Notes under the pieces: generated by a model | Seen by the model: the letters and a program-made list of their open reading frames with translations, nothing else | The model's database searches: none | What the model was told of the DNA's origin: nothing | NCBI GenBank assembly: GCA_022836615.1 | Contig: MU405398.1 | Coordinates: 1 to 62,331, forward strand | Direction of reading: 5' to 3' | DNA length: 62,331 nucleotides | DNA from: Annulohypoxylon bovei var. microspora | Taxonomy: Eukaryota > Ascomycota > Sordariomycetes > Xylariales > Hypoxylaceae | Shown: piece by piece, positions 12,183-21,969 of the stretch | How positions within the stretch are numbered: the stretch's first letter is position 1 | Layout of the letters: the number at the start of each line of letters is the position of its first letter | Position numbers and translations under genes: made by a program

Positions 12183-12849
12183 CTTGCTGTATTGTATGTC
12201 GATAGGTAGATGAAGACGATCAAAGCATGCTAGCAGACATAAGACCCCATATCTCAACCAAATGCTAGTCCAGTCCAATACAAAAGTTCACGAGTCGTGT
12301 AAGTCCTAGATCTGACCATCCTCGGCTACAGCCAAGTCAACGATCGTGATCCTTCATATCCTCATACAGTAGCGCAGACGAATCTTTCTCAGCTAGCCTA
12401 GGACTTGAAGCATGTTGGTAAAACGTCATCATATCCAGGTCATGGTGTGATCGATACCCTCCCTCCGAAGCAGCTGTAGCCTGACATACCGACCCCTCAA
12501 AGGAAGAAAGGCACATCGTTGTATCCCCTTGTCAGGAAGGTAGCTTACCTAGGTAGTTCAGTTTACAACCCGTTCTAGAAAAATCTTACCTCATGTAGTC
12601 TACGAGCAGCTGAAAGCTGGATTATGATTCATCGAGAGTAAGAGGATTACTCCGTGTGCCGGGTCTAGCCCATCAGGTCGGCGACCTGTGTTTAGAGCGG
12701 TCTGTAGACCCTTACCAGGTAGGGGGATAGCGTAATGATGATTCGACATGACAGCCTCCCTCACCGTGATTCCATGTGTCATATATCAGCGTCTAGCCCC
12801 GTATCACACATCCCAGGGCGGTCCGTTCACACGTGAGAAGTCTAAGTCG

Positions 12850-12860
12850 TCGTGCGGCGA
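12850..12860. promoter_or_regulatory. Candidate AflR-type site upstream of ligase
   Basis: TCGTGCGGCGA matches the palindromic core TCG-N5-CGA bound by AflR-family zinc clusters. It lies about 220 bp before the ligase ATG. The base after the first TCG departs from the strict aflatoxin consensus, so this is a candidate only. Confidence 0.4.
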
Positions 12861-13079
12861 AGCGGTCGGGTTTCAGCCGCCCTCGCCTGAAGTGGTAGTA
12901 ATATGCCGGATATAATCATGGTTTTAGTTAGCGTGACCGCGATTCTAAGGGCGGAAATAGGGTCCATGATGCATTAAACTGTGTAATTTGCCCGTTTTCA
13001 TCGAAGTTTAGGGTATCTAGGTCCCTAGTCCTCCCCTATCATCGTTACCTTAGTTGTCGACAGCTAGCTTTCTGAAACC

Positions 13080-15024
13080 ATGCCTTCTTTTACCCTGAAT
13101 AGCGAAGTTCGAAAGGTGCTGCCCGATGACTTTGTGTTTGAGGGTCCTACTTCACCACCGTTACGAGATATCAATATTGGCCAATTACTCGATGAATCGT
13201 GTAGAGAGAACCCCCAAAAAGTGGCGGTGGTGTCCCGGTGGCAGGGGCAACGGTTGACATATCAAGAACTTCACGACTCGTGCCAGACTATAGCCTGTCA
13301 TTTGCTTGCTATGGGAGTGCGCCCGAAAGATCATGTCGTAGTCTTGGCAGGTAATTCTATAGAGTATGTGCAGCTGTTTCTTGCGACGGGCGCTATAGGT
13401 GCCATATTCAGCATCATCAACCCTACCTTCACGGTTGAGGAGGTCGTTCGTGCCGTTGATTTCTTAGGTAAGTAGCCACTCCTGTACTACATGAACGTTG
13501 GAACTATGTCTGATCCTAGCTGGCCGAAGAACCGAAGGCAATTTTCATTGCAGACAGGATCGGTTACCGCAAGAACAAATCCCTCCTGGCTATGCTACGT
13601 CAACTGCAGTCATGCGCGTCCATCGTAGAACTCTCTAGAGAAGGCGAGAATTGTGAGAGGAGGTCTGCGTGGGGCGAATTTCTCCAGAACGACACCGAGG
13701 CCGATGTCGACCTCCTCACCCAGCATTGGGCAAAGGCAGACCCAAATGATACTTTCTGTATACAGTTCACGAGTGGAACGACGGGGCCTCGAAAAGCGGC
13801 AATGTTATCGCATCGGTACGTATATTCACGTCTCCGGGGTCGGAGGTCCTTCGCAGCTGAATGTCTCTGACTAATACGTTCAAAGCAACCTAATCAATAA
13901 CGCTCTGGGGGTGGGACACCGACTCGGCTATACGAACCACGACGTCGTGTGCTGCTGTGCTCCCCTATTCCACTGCTTCGCATTGGTGTGTGGGGTCATG
14001 TCGACCGTTGCTTTTGGAGGCACAGTCGTGCTCCCCTCGGATATCTTCCTCGCAGGTGCCAGCCTTGAGGCGATTTCGGAAGACCGGTGTACGGTGATAA
14101 ATGCAGTGCCCACCATGTTCCAAGGTATACTCGATCATCCGGAGCTGAAGAAACATGCCCCAAAGGCTTGCCTAAGAACAGGCATCGTGGCCGGTTCTAT
14201 CCTCCCGAACTTGTTGGTTCCACGGCTAGAAACGGAGCTAGGGCTCACAGGTCTCGCCTATGGTTATGGTATGCCCCCCGAGTCTTTAATATCTTCCTGA
14301 TGGATACGGATACAAGCCACGAACTTTAGCTAATGAGACGCCAGGTATGACGGAGCTTTCGTGTGTAGTGTTCCTAACCGAACCCTCCGCAGTCTCACTT
14401 CTAGATAATCAAGTAAGCGTCGGTGCTGTCGTCCCTCACGCTGCAGCCAAAATAGTTGGTAGCGACTTGAAAAGTCTGCCGCCAGGAGTCAAAGGAGAAT
14501 TATTAGTATCCGGATATCTTGCATTCCAAGGGTACTACAAAAACCCAGAGAAAACAAATGAAACTCTTGTAAAAGACGCCAAAGGGCGACTATGGGTGCG
14601 GACGGGTGACACGGCTACTATTGACGTTGCTGGACGTTGCACTATTACGGGACGCGTGAAAGACATGATAAAAAGAGGGGGAGAAAACATTTTCCCGCGA
14701 GATATCGAAGAAGTCTTAGAACAACACCCCGATATAGCCGCAGCCGCAGTCATCGGTATCCCGGACGCTTACTGGGGTGAGGTTATCGGCGCCTTCATTC
14801 AACCCAGTAGTAGATGCGAGACGAAACCCTTGGCCGGAAGAAGGAACCTGAAGGCTTGGCTGAGGAACCGGACTGCCCCTCACAAATTCCCTGAGCACTT
14901 CTTCTGGCTAGGAGATGGCGAGGGCATCCCGGATGAATTACCATTCAATTTCAGTGGGAAAATAATGAAGGAAAAATTGCGAATTATTGCCTGCGATCTA
15001 CTCCAAGTCAAGGCAACTAGCTAG
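13080..15024 (+). CDS. Acyl/aryl-CoA ligase (4CL-like, ANL superfamily)
   Basis: This enzyme adenylates a carboxylic acid and transfers it to CoA, or possibly to a carrier-domain thiol. Exons: 13080-13467, 13530-13815, 13886-14268, 14345-15024, about 578 aa. The first acceptor I chose is the AAG at 13527-13529, because the nearer TAG acceptor shifts frame into a stop. The other junctions rebuild SHRNL and YGYGMTE exactly. Motifs: P-loop FTSGTTGPRKAAMLSHRN, YGMTE, RTGD, hinge-region GRVKDMIKRGGENIFPRDIE, and the catalytic-lysine motif SGKIMK near the C-terminus. The protein ends in KATS, so it lacks a C-terminal peroxisomal SKL-type signal and is probably cytosolic. Because the NRPS begins with a carrier domain and has no loading A domain, this ligase is the obvious candidate to activate the starter acid. 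That role is inference; the acid is unknown. Confidence 0.92.
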
Positions 15025-15568
15025 TGAAAACACGGTATGTATAATGCTAGGGCGATTGGCAAGTTGTAAGTTGAGAATTGATGATGTATTAGGGGGGTTT
15101 TTAGGGCGGGTTTTAGAAGGGTAAAGGTCGGCCCTCAAGGGTCTATTTTCCTTACGTAATGGATTACATAATCCTTAAGTGGATAAAGTTAGATTGCCCT
15201 CCGTCCCTTCAAATTTCAATCCAACTTTGACAATTCAATTCGATTTAGATGTTGCAATATACAACATATTGTAATCGCGACATTAAATATTTCCTCGAAA
15301 TCGTACCGAGTTTGATCGAACTTTCTTCATATCTAATGTTGGGCTTAATGTACATGGCCACTTGATACCCCTTCTATAACTCATTTCATGTCCCAGCCGA
15401 TTCAACACTTTCACATTAGGGCTTAATAATTGTCAACCTTTCAAACCAAGGATGTCTTGAATGTCTTCATCTCTCAATTCAACACGTCGGCTATGCCTTC
15501 TATATTAAATTCTACGTTCTAGAGGGACCTAACAGCAGCACCGCCCAGTTGTTTTCAACTTCGGTTTC
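15025..15568. other. Intergenic, convergent gene ends
   Basis: About 540 bp of AT-rich DNA between the 3' ends of the ligase (+) and the first methyltransferase (-). No feature is seen. Confidence 0.5.
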
Positions 15569-16539
15569 TCATAGCTTCTTAGCCGAGAAATACATCTGTT
15601 TGACATCATCACTACCTTGCCAAGTCATTCCCTTCTCAACTGACGTACTGGCAGAAGAGTAGGGGATGAGCTTAGTCTCAACATCCCACTTTCCTTCCGA
15701 GGAAGAGTCTAGCAGCTGACTGATTGTCTCGGGGCTGTGATAATATAATGACCATCCTATGGCATTGGTGTTGAAGGTGCCTCCCGTTTTGGCCGTGGCC
15801 ATGTGGCGCCCAAATATCATCGAGCCCTTCTGGTTCCGCAACAGCTTCGTCACATGAGCCATGATCTTTACCTGCTGCTCATACGTGAATAGGTGTAAGA
15901 AGGATCCCACAAATATGATATCGATCTTGCCTCGGAACTCGGCTAGGAAGTTATCGTCAAAGACGTCGCCGGTGACCAAACGCGCCTTGAGGGTCTCGCG
16001 ATCCTTGAAGAGTTTGTAGCCCAGATCGTGGAATCTCGACTCGACGTCGACGCCTATGAGGTTGTCCGCAGGAGCTCCGTCGTAGACGAACTTGCGAATA
16101 TCTTGGCCCAAGCCGCAGCCCATGTCGAGATAGGTCTCGCCGGCACGGACGCGCTCGAGCACTTCAGGGTATGCGGGCGAAAGGGAGGCGGGGAAATCGA
16201 GAAACCTGAAGCAGCCAACACAAACGTATGGCAAGCTGAAGTAGTGAGTCGAACATGAGCGGACATAACTACGTAGGTATCATATTTTGGGAATCGGGGC
16301 GTCGCTTACATCTCCCAAGCTTCATCCCGCACTCGATAGATGTGATTGAAGACCTCATCGTCGCTGATCTTGGAATAACTTCGAAAGATCTGCTTCGCGG
16401 TCTCCGGTATCTGTTTCAGCTCCGGTTGGTACCACTCAACGTCCCGTGAGGCCTTCTTTAAGCCATTGGTAAAGTCCAGATGCTCATCAACCTTGTTCGG
16501 CAAAGCAGCCGATGCCGGGATTTCGTCAACAGCAGCCAT
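15569..16539 (-). CDS. SAM-dependent methyltransferase, AusD-like
   Basis: Tailoring methyltransferase of about 298 aa. Two exons, 16539-16310 and 16235-15569, with a 74-bp GTAAGC...TTCAG intron in phase 2. The joined sequence EAWEILPYVCVGCFRFLDF is the characteristic N-terminal region of fungal AusD-type enzymes, found in meroterpenoid and other clusters where they methylate carboxyl groups. The SAM-binding glycine loop YLDMGCGLGQDIRKFVYDG is at about 111-130. An acidic residue ending motif II (IGVDVES) and the motif FVGSFLHLF follow. Length and motif order match the family. It shares a divergent promoter with the next methyltransferase, which suggests joint expression. The substrate is not readable from sequence; O- or carboxyl-methylation is inference from relatives. 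Confidence 0.9.
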
Positions 16540-17117
16540 TGTGATCGTGGCAAGGATAGCTAGTGGGTTGGGGCAATAGGTTGTAATTGATGCGTAGGTA
16601 TTATAGATGACGTGGTTTATAGCACGAAGCTCTACTGGAAAAAATTAAGGTACAAGGACTTGTGGGAGTACAGGAAATTCTGAAGTGGCGTAATCATCTT
16701 CCTGAAGTCTTCAGGCTATAGGTTATATTCTTCCGTCTACTTCCTTTGCAGCGTACTTCCGGGACCGGACCCCCTACCGTCGCCGGTCGCGGTGGCCTGT
16801 TCCGTGTCCCGTTCTACGATGACCCGATTCTTACTTCTTGAGCAGAATGAACGGTGATGCTTACTTCACCGATAGTGCATTGTCACGAGGTGGCGATCCT
16901 CGTTACAGTGAGACGACCAAATTCGGCAGGAAAACTCCGCTACTTTTCAATGCCAACGTTCATCATGCTGCTGACACTAGGACTTGAGAAGATTGGAAAC
17001 CTCGCTTAGAAAGCAGTATAACCCCTTAAAACATGCCTCTTAGCATTAGAACTTGGCCTTTGGGCTAAAGCTAGAGGGTCTAACATAATCCAATTGCACA
17101 AATCGGTATTGCTCAAC
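16540..17117. promoter_or_regulatory. Divergent promoter of the two methyltransferases
   Basis: About 580 bp separate the two start codons. A short GC-rich patch near 16775-16800 contains TCGCCGGTCGC, an imperfect TCG-N5-CG. I see no clear TATA box. Confidence 0.45.
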
Positions 17118-18047
17118 ATGTCTGCGACGACCCATACAACAACCGAGGCTAAAGAGCTGGGATTCTCTATGCGCCAGGGAGTCGATTGGTCCAATTATGT
17201 ACTATACCGACCTATCTACCAGAAGTCGTTCTTTACGCGCATCTTCGACTACCACTCTCAAAAACTCGGAACATCTTGGTCTACAGCTCACGATATCGGG
17301 GCTGGCCACGGTATAGCTTCTTCCACCCTCGCCACTCGCTTCGACCGCGTGGTCGTTTCAGATCCTAATGACGGCTACACCCAAATCGCGCGAAAGCTTC
17401 TCACAGAGCAATGCGGCTTTTCCGAGTCCAAGTTCGTGTTCCTTCAAGAAGGCGCCGAGAAGAGCTCGGTAGAAGCCGGGTCGGTCGATCTGATCGCTGC
17501 GTGCGAATGCATGCAGTGGACGGATACCTCCGCAGCCGTCGAGGAGTTCGCAAGACAGCTCAAACCTGGGGGGACCCTCGTGATGACCTACTATACGAGG
17601 CCTTTGATCGTAGGCAACGAGCGTGCTCAGGAAATTTGGAAGGCTATCTTCGAGGCTTACTCGAAACACGCCACAGGAGACTTGCTTGACCGGGCCTTCA
17701 AGATCCTTAATAACGGATTTGATGCCATTGCCCTTCCCGAGGCGAGCTGGGAGTCCATCAAGCGGGTCTATATCAATGCTAGCCAAGGCATTACGAGCTT
17801 TAAGATCAACGACCGCGTGGGCGAAGATAGAGTAGGGAAGAACGAGGAACGCGTCTGGGTGAGTGGCGATCAGGACTGGTCTGATGACCAAGGAATTGAT
17901 TGGATTAAGAAGTATTTTGCTACGTGGGTACCTGTTCTGCCGGAATCTGAGATACAGGGGCTCTGGGATGAGCTAGAGCGCGTCTTAGGTGGTGGCAAAG
18001 TCCGTATAGAAACACCTATCGCGATGGTATTCGCTACTAAGAAATAG
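17118..18047 (+). CDS. SAM-dependent methyltransferase, Tmt1/Crg1-like
   Basis: Intronless gene of 309 aa. I start at the ATG at 17118; the frame extends 8 codons upstream but only to a TTG. The class I fold is clear: glycine loop AHDIGAGHGIASS (about 57-69), an acidic strand-2 end VVSDPND, and IAACECMQWTD, the block typical of the fungal Tmt1/Crg1 group. A conserved LKPGGTLVMTYY segment follows. Yeast Tmt1 methylates trans-aconitate and 3-isopropylmalate, both small polycarboxylates. A homologue beside an isopropylmalate-synthase paralogue is therefore suggestive of carboxyl methylation of an alkylmalate-type unit, but other family members act on unrelated small molecules. The C-terminal half is alpha-helical and fits the usual family length of about 300 aa. 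Confidence 0.9.
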   Translation: MSATTHTTTEAKELGFSMRQGVDWSNYVLYRPIYQKSFFTRIFDYHSQKLGTSWSTAHDIGAGHGIASSTLATRFDRVVVSDPNDGYTQIARKLLTEQCGFSESKFVFLQEGAEKSSVEAGSVDLIAACECMQWTDTSAAVEEFARQLKPGGTLVMTYYTRPLIVGNERAQEIWKAIFEAYSKHATGDLLDRAFKILNNGFDAIALPEASWESIKRVYINASQGITSFKINDRVGEDRVGKNEERVWVSGDQDWSDDQGIDWIKKYFATWVPVLPESEIQGLWDELERVLGGGKVRIETPIAMVFATKK

Positions 18048-18646
18048 CGAGAATACCAGTCATAGAACAGCACCGTTAATATATACCTAGGCACCTATGT
18101 TAATATGATTCACGATGTGAGAAATACTAAATCTAGATTTTCACGTAACCCTAACCCTAACTCCAGGGTTATATGGTTTTCAAGACTTTCGAGGCTTCAT
18201 TTCCCGTGAGCATTCATGATCATCAAATTTTAAAATCAAATTCAACTTTAAGGGACGACATATGACGGATGATACCTACGTCGTGGGCAGCTTTACATGA
18301 GCAACTTCCCGCTCTATAATAGGAGATTGATTTGCAAAAAGTCAGTGGCGCACCTGAACTCCCCTATAAGGAAACAAATCCCCGCCGTAATACCTACCAA
18401 TAATTGTCACCGGATCTCGCCATCGCGTATCCTCATTGATCCGACGATTCCGTCGAGGTAACATATAGCGAGAATTCCCGATAGAATATCATCTGCTATG
18501 CCTTATATATATCGAATATTCGTGGCACGCAGATCAAGTACAGCCAGTGATCGGCACTATAAGAATCTTCAGCGCACGTCGCATCCTATTGATACAGGAC
18601 TGTTTCTTATACTCCCTTTATATCTTAGCGGCAGAAACCTTTAACC
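18048..18646. other. Intergenic with telomere-type repeat
   Basis: About 600 bp with no gene, between the Tmt1-like methyltransferase and the DUF3237-like gene. It contains the second interstitial telomeric run at 18146-18161. Confidence 0.5.
18146..18161 (-). repeat. Interstitial telomeric repeat, CCCTAA on + strand
   Basis: TAACCCTAACCCTAAC, two and a half hexamers in the opposite orientation to the copy at 12159. Confidence 0.8.
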
Positions 18647-19588
18647 ATGGAAGACCTGAGACTCCTCAACCCCCTGTCGAAGGCAAACGACATCAAACAG
18701 CTTTCCGGGTTTCCCAAATTGAAGCCCGCGTACATCCTGAAGGTCACTATTGACATGTCCTTGTAGCATGAAGTTTCTAACAATGTTTAGATCAACCTTG
18801 GCAACGTCCTGACAGTGGGTAAGTACATGGCGACGTGACGAAGGCACCAAAAATAGGGGTTGGGACCACAAGAGCGCTAACATGGCGGTGATCCAGGCAA
18901 CATTGCGTCGGGCGAGAAGCTGCTCCACGTTGTACGGCTGATTTGAACACCTCCCCATACCACCCCATTGATGCTGACGCAAGAGACGAGTAGGACACCG
19001 GCACGGGCAGCCTCACCACGGCCGAGGGCTACGAGCACCAGGTCACTGGGGAAGTAATCTACGGCGCGGACTGGATGTTCAACGACCCGGACGAGCAGCA
19101 CGCGCGCCCGAACACGAAAATCCTCATCAAGTGAGTCTTCCCTCGCGCACCACCCTGCCGCTTCGGGTGCTAACGGCGGCGATACAGAACAGACGATGGT
19201 GTGGTATGTAGACGGCTTGGAACATTAAGGGGCGGGACTGACTTCACGCGACACAGATCCTGAGCTCCGAGTACACCGGCGTCGCGATATTCAGCGAGCC
19301 GATCCGAAAGATGTGGGCGGGCGACCCGAGCATCAAGACGTTCCCGTTCGGTATCTCCAGTGCGTCCCTCCTCTCCTCCCCTTTCTCTCTCCTCTACATT
19401 GAGGTTCGACTAACAGCAGTGATCCCTCAGCCACGACGCACACCTTTTCAACCGGCGACCCCAAATACAAGCACCTGGAGAAAAAGACCTTTGTGGGAAA
19501 CGGACGTTTTGTGATCAACGAGAATCCGCGTTCGATCACGGTCGAGTCTCGTATTTCAGAGGTGGTGGCTAGCAATGACTTGGAATGA
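18647..19588 (+). CDS. Small DUF3237-like protein
   Basis: About 190 aa in seven exons: 18647-18742, 18791-18818, 18897-18931, 18994-19130, 19188-19203, 19257-19359, 19431-19588. All joins keep frame and give an uninterrupted reading to the TGA. Family-like blocks are FPKLKPAYILK, GEVIYGADWMF, KTDDGVILSSEYTG and a C-terminal strand rich in Val/Glu. The DUF3237 family consists of small beta-barrel proteins of unknown biochemical role that occur in several biosynthetic clusters. The first intron (18743-18790) is doubtful: its donor GTCACT is non-consensus, although its TTCTAAC branch site and TTTAG acceptor are good. If that donor fails, the gene is damaged at its 5' end. The exon at 19188 is only 16 nt. 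It lies between a methyltransferase and a hydrolase and may be a tailoring helper; I cannot assign a reaction. Confidence 0.7.
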
Positions 19589-20061
19589 GTTCGTGGCGGC
19601 TTTTGGAGATATGCTATGTAGAAAATTTACAGTGATTTCAACTCCAGATTCTCTGCTTTCGTTGAATAGGTGCCTACCCACTCCTAGATCTCAGGGGGGG
19701 CCATTTCTATTTACCCTACCATTAGTTCAATTAGCACTTCAATAAACCTTAACTTTCGGCCCTTTGATGTTTATGCAAGGTTGTGTAGGCTGTTCTACGC
19801 ATGTCGCTTCAACCCTAACCCTAACCCCATCTCAATGATCAACCGGTTCCAAATGATGCTTTGCCAAAGTCCAGTATATTATCACGGCGAAAGAAATCCA
19901 AGTGTGCAAATACATGCATAGGTAGTCTGCAATTTCGCTTCTAATTTCCAAATCTATTCTAACTTTTTAATGTGTATGAATTGTTTTACCAAATCCCCTC
20001 CATTCAGAGCGATGCCATGTCTCACCGTCGCACCAGCCTCCCAAACCAGCATTCCCGGGCA
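19589..20061. other. Intergenic with telomere-type repeat
   Basis: Between the 3' ends of the DUF3237-like gene and the hydrolase. It contains the third telomeric run (19811-19828) and no gene. Confidence 0.5.
19811..19828 (-). repeat. Interstitial telomeric repeat, CCCTAA on + strand
   Basis: AACCCTAACCCTAACCCC, nearly three hexamers, in the same orientation as the copy at 18146. Confidence 0.8.
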
Positions 20062-21369
20062 TCACAGCCCCTTAACAATAACCTCCGACGCCCCCACCTG
20101 CCCGTCAGGCAAGCACAAATAGCGTATCCCCTCCACGAGATCGTCCAACCACCCCCGGCTAGCCTCCATGCTCAAGAAGCGCCAGAAGCCGTGCGGCAAG
20201 CCCGAGTAAAGATGCGTCTTGCTCCGCGTCCCAGAGTGCTCCCGCAGCAGGTCCCGCCACGCGAAGGCCTCGTCGCGCAGGGGGTCCGCGCCGCATACCT
20301 GGAGATACACGCGCGGGGGCAAGCCGGAATGGTCGCCGTTGAGCAAGAACGACACCCGCGGGTCCTCGGGCGGCGCGCCGTAGACGTCTGCAGATTCCGT
20401 TCCCGTTAGCGTTGCCATACCTACCTACCTAGCTAGCACAAAGTGCGCAGAGAGGATCGGCGTAAACTGACCTTGGATGTCTCCGAGCGACTTGGCCGTC
20501 AGCATGGGATTGACGGCGTTCTGCTCCAGGCTGCGGAGCTGGTCCCTCGTTTCGGGCGGCGCGAGGGGGTAGGCGTCGGGCATGATGCAGACGGGGACGG
20601 ATAGGAAGAGGCCGGTGATGGGCGGCGAGAGACCTGCGTCGCGCGCCGTGTAGGCGATGACGCCGGCGAAGTTGGCTCCGGAGGATATCCCGCCGACGAA
20701 GAAACCAGCGGTGGCAGAGGCGCTCAGGTGGCTCTCTGCGTTTGCGGCGGCCTGCGAAGATTAATTAACTAACTGCCCGAGCCGAATTAGAGGCGGCTTA
20801 CCCATTCAGTTGCGTCATAACTATCGTTGAGTCCATGTGGAAACGGCCATTTAGGCGCCAGACGATAGCCTACGTTAAGTATGCTGATGTTCAGCCTTGA
20901 GGCAAGCACTTGGCAATTTAAATGGCCGCTCTCTAGGTCGCCGAAGAGAAAACCCCCGGCATGTAGGTAAACAAGCACCGGCCTTGATGTTGGCGAACCT
21001 GTGTCCGAGGTAGGGACGTAGGTTCGCACGGGAAGATCGTAACCATCGCGAGCCTTGATAGTGAACGTCCGCACGGCAACAGGTGCGCGTTTCACATCCT
21101 CCGGTACTTGGCGAGGCGGAATAGCAGCTTCCACTTGTCCGAATATTCTACGGCGTTCTACAATATCGACTTTGTCCAAGTCGCCAAGTAGGGGATTTTC
21201 GAACACGAACTGTCAGAGTAACCTCATCAGCTAATTGCCAGTGGTCTGCAACGTGGTCGTGGAATGTTGGATATTGGATGTATAGATGTACTCCTATCGA
21301 TTTGTAATGGTGTTTGCCTACCTTCTTCCACTGGGGACTGGTCTCTGAATGTTTCGAGTACTCAGCCAT
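20062..21369 (-). CDS. Alpha/beta-hydrolase, HSL (lipase/esterase) family
   Basis: About 364 aa in four exons: 21369-21322, 21209-20802, 20751-20472, 20420-20062; all joins keep frame. Oxyanion-hole motif YLHAGGFLFG (about 97-106) has Ala in place of the usual second Gly of HGGG. The nucleophile elbow is GISSG (Ser about 175) in the context VGGISSGAN; hormone-sensitive-lipase relatives more often have GDSAGGN. The catalytic Asp lies in GADPLRDEAF (about 291) and the His in GLPHGFWRF (about 322). The triad is therefore complete. There is no signal peptide, so it is probably cytosolic. Such enzymes hydrolyse or form esters and lactones in fungal clusters, and one could act on a methyl ester or release the NRPS product; that is inference. 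The two middle exons are GC-rich. It is divergent from the exporter gene. Confidence 0.9.
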
Positions 21370-21969
21370 AACTGCGGCTTCGCTTAGGGGGCAAAACTGG
21401 GTATCATCTTACTGCGAAGATCGTCAGGTATACGCAGCCTTTATTTAATACATGTATACGCCTGCCTTCCCACCCTCAAATCACTGTGAGATGTGATATA
21501 ATCTTAGGTATAAGCCTTGGTTGCAAAGGTAGTATCCAGCTGAGATTCGTCCTCGTCTACCCTCATGCCGCTTAGGGGTATGCTGTGTAACCGGAATATT
21601 ACTTCCTCATTCGGACAGTAAGAACCTAACCAGCCAATAGGACAACAAGACGTAATATTGCCCATGATTGTCTCGACAGAATGAAATATTTCTCCAAACA
21701 TGTAATTTAATTGAATTTTACATTTGTAATCCGTAGATTACAAATGCAAAATTGGGTTTGGAGCCTCGCTTGCCCAAAAACACGATGCACGGCTTCCAGA
21801 TATCAGGGAAGGTCTTTAACGACAATCATTCAGTTCATCCTTAGCATCTACCACTGGAACACCATCAATACTTTTGGTAGTCACTCAATTTAATATTTTC
21901 TCCTACTTCGAGGCGCCCTAGCCGTAGTGGTGACAGCTGACCGTAAGAAGCTCCTACCATCACGAAAAA
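21370..21969. promoter_or_regulatory. Divergent promoter, hydrolase / exporter
   Basis: 600 bp between the two start codons. No perfect TCG-N5-CGA site was found by eye, and there is no recognisable repeat. Confidence 0.45.

Larger units (their letters stand above)
11917..13079. other. Intergenic between synthase and ligase
   Basis: No gene is seen. The stretch holds an interstitial telomere-type repeat (12159-12182) and, 220 bp before the ligase start, a TCG-N5-CGA palindrome (12850-12860). A short CTAC/CTAT-rich run lies nearby in the last intron of the synthase gene. Confidence 0.6.
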
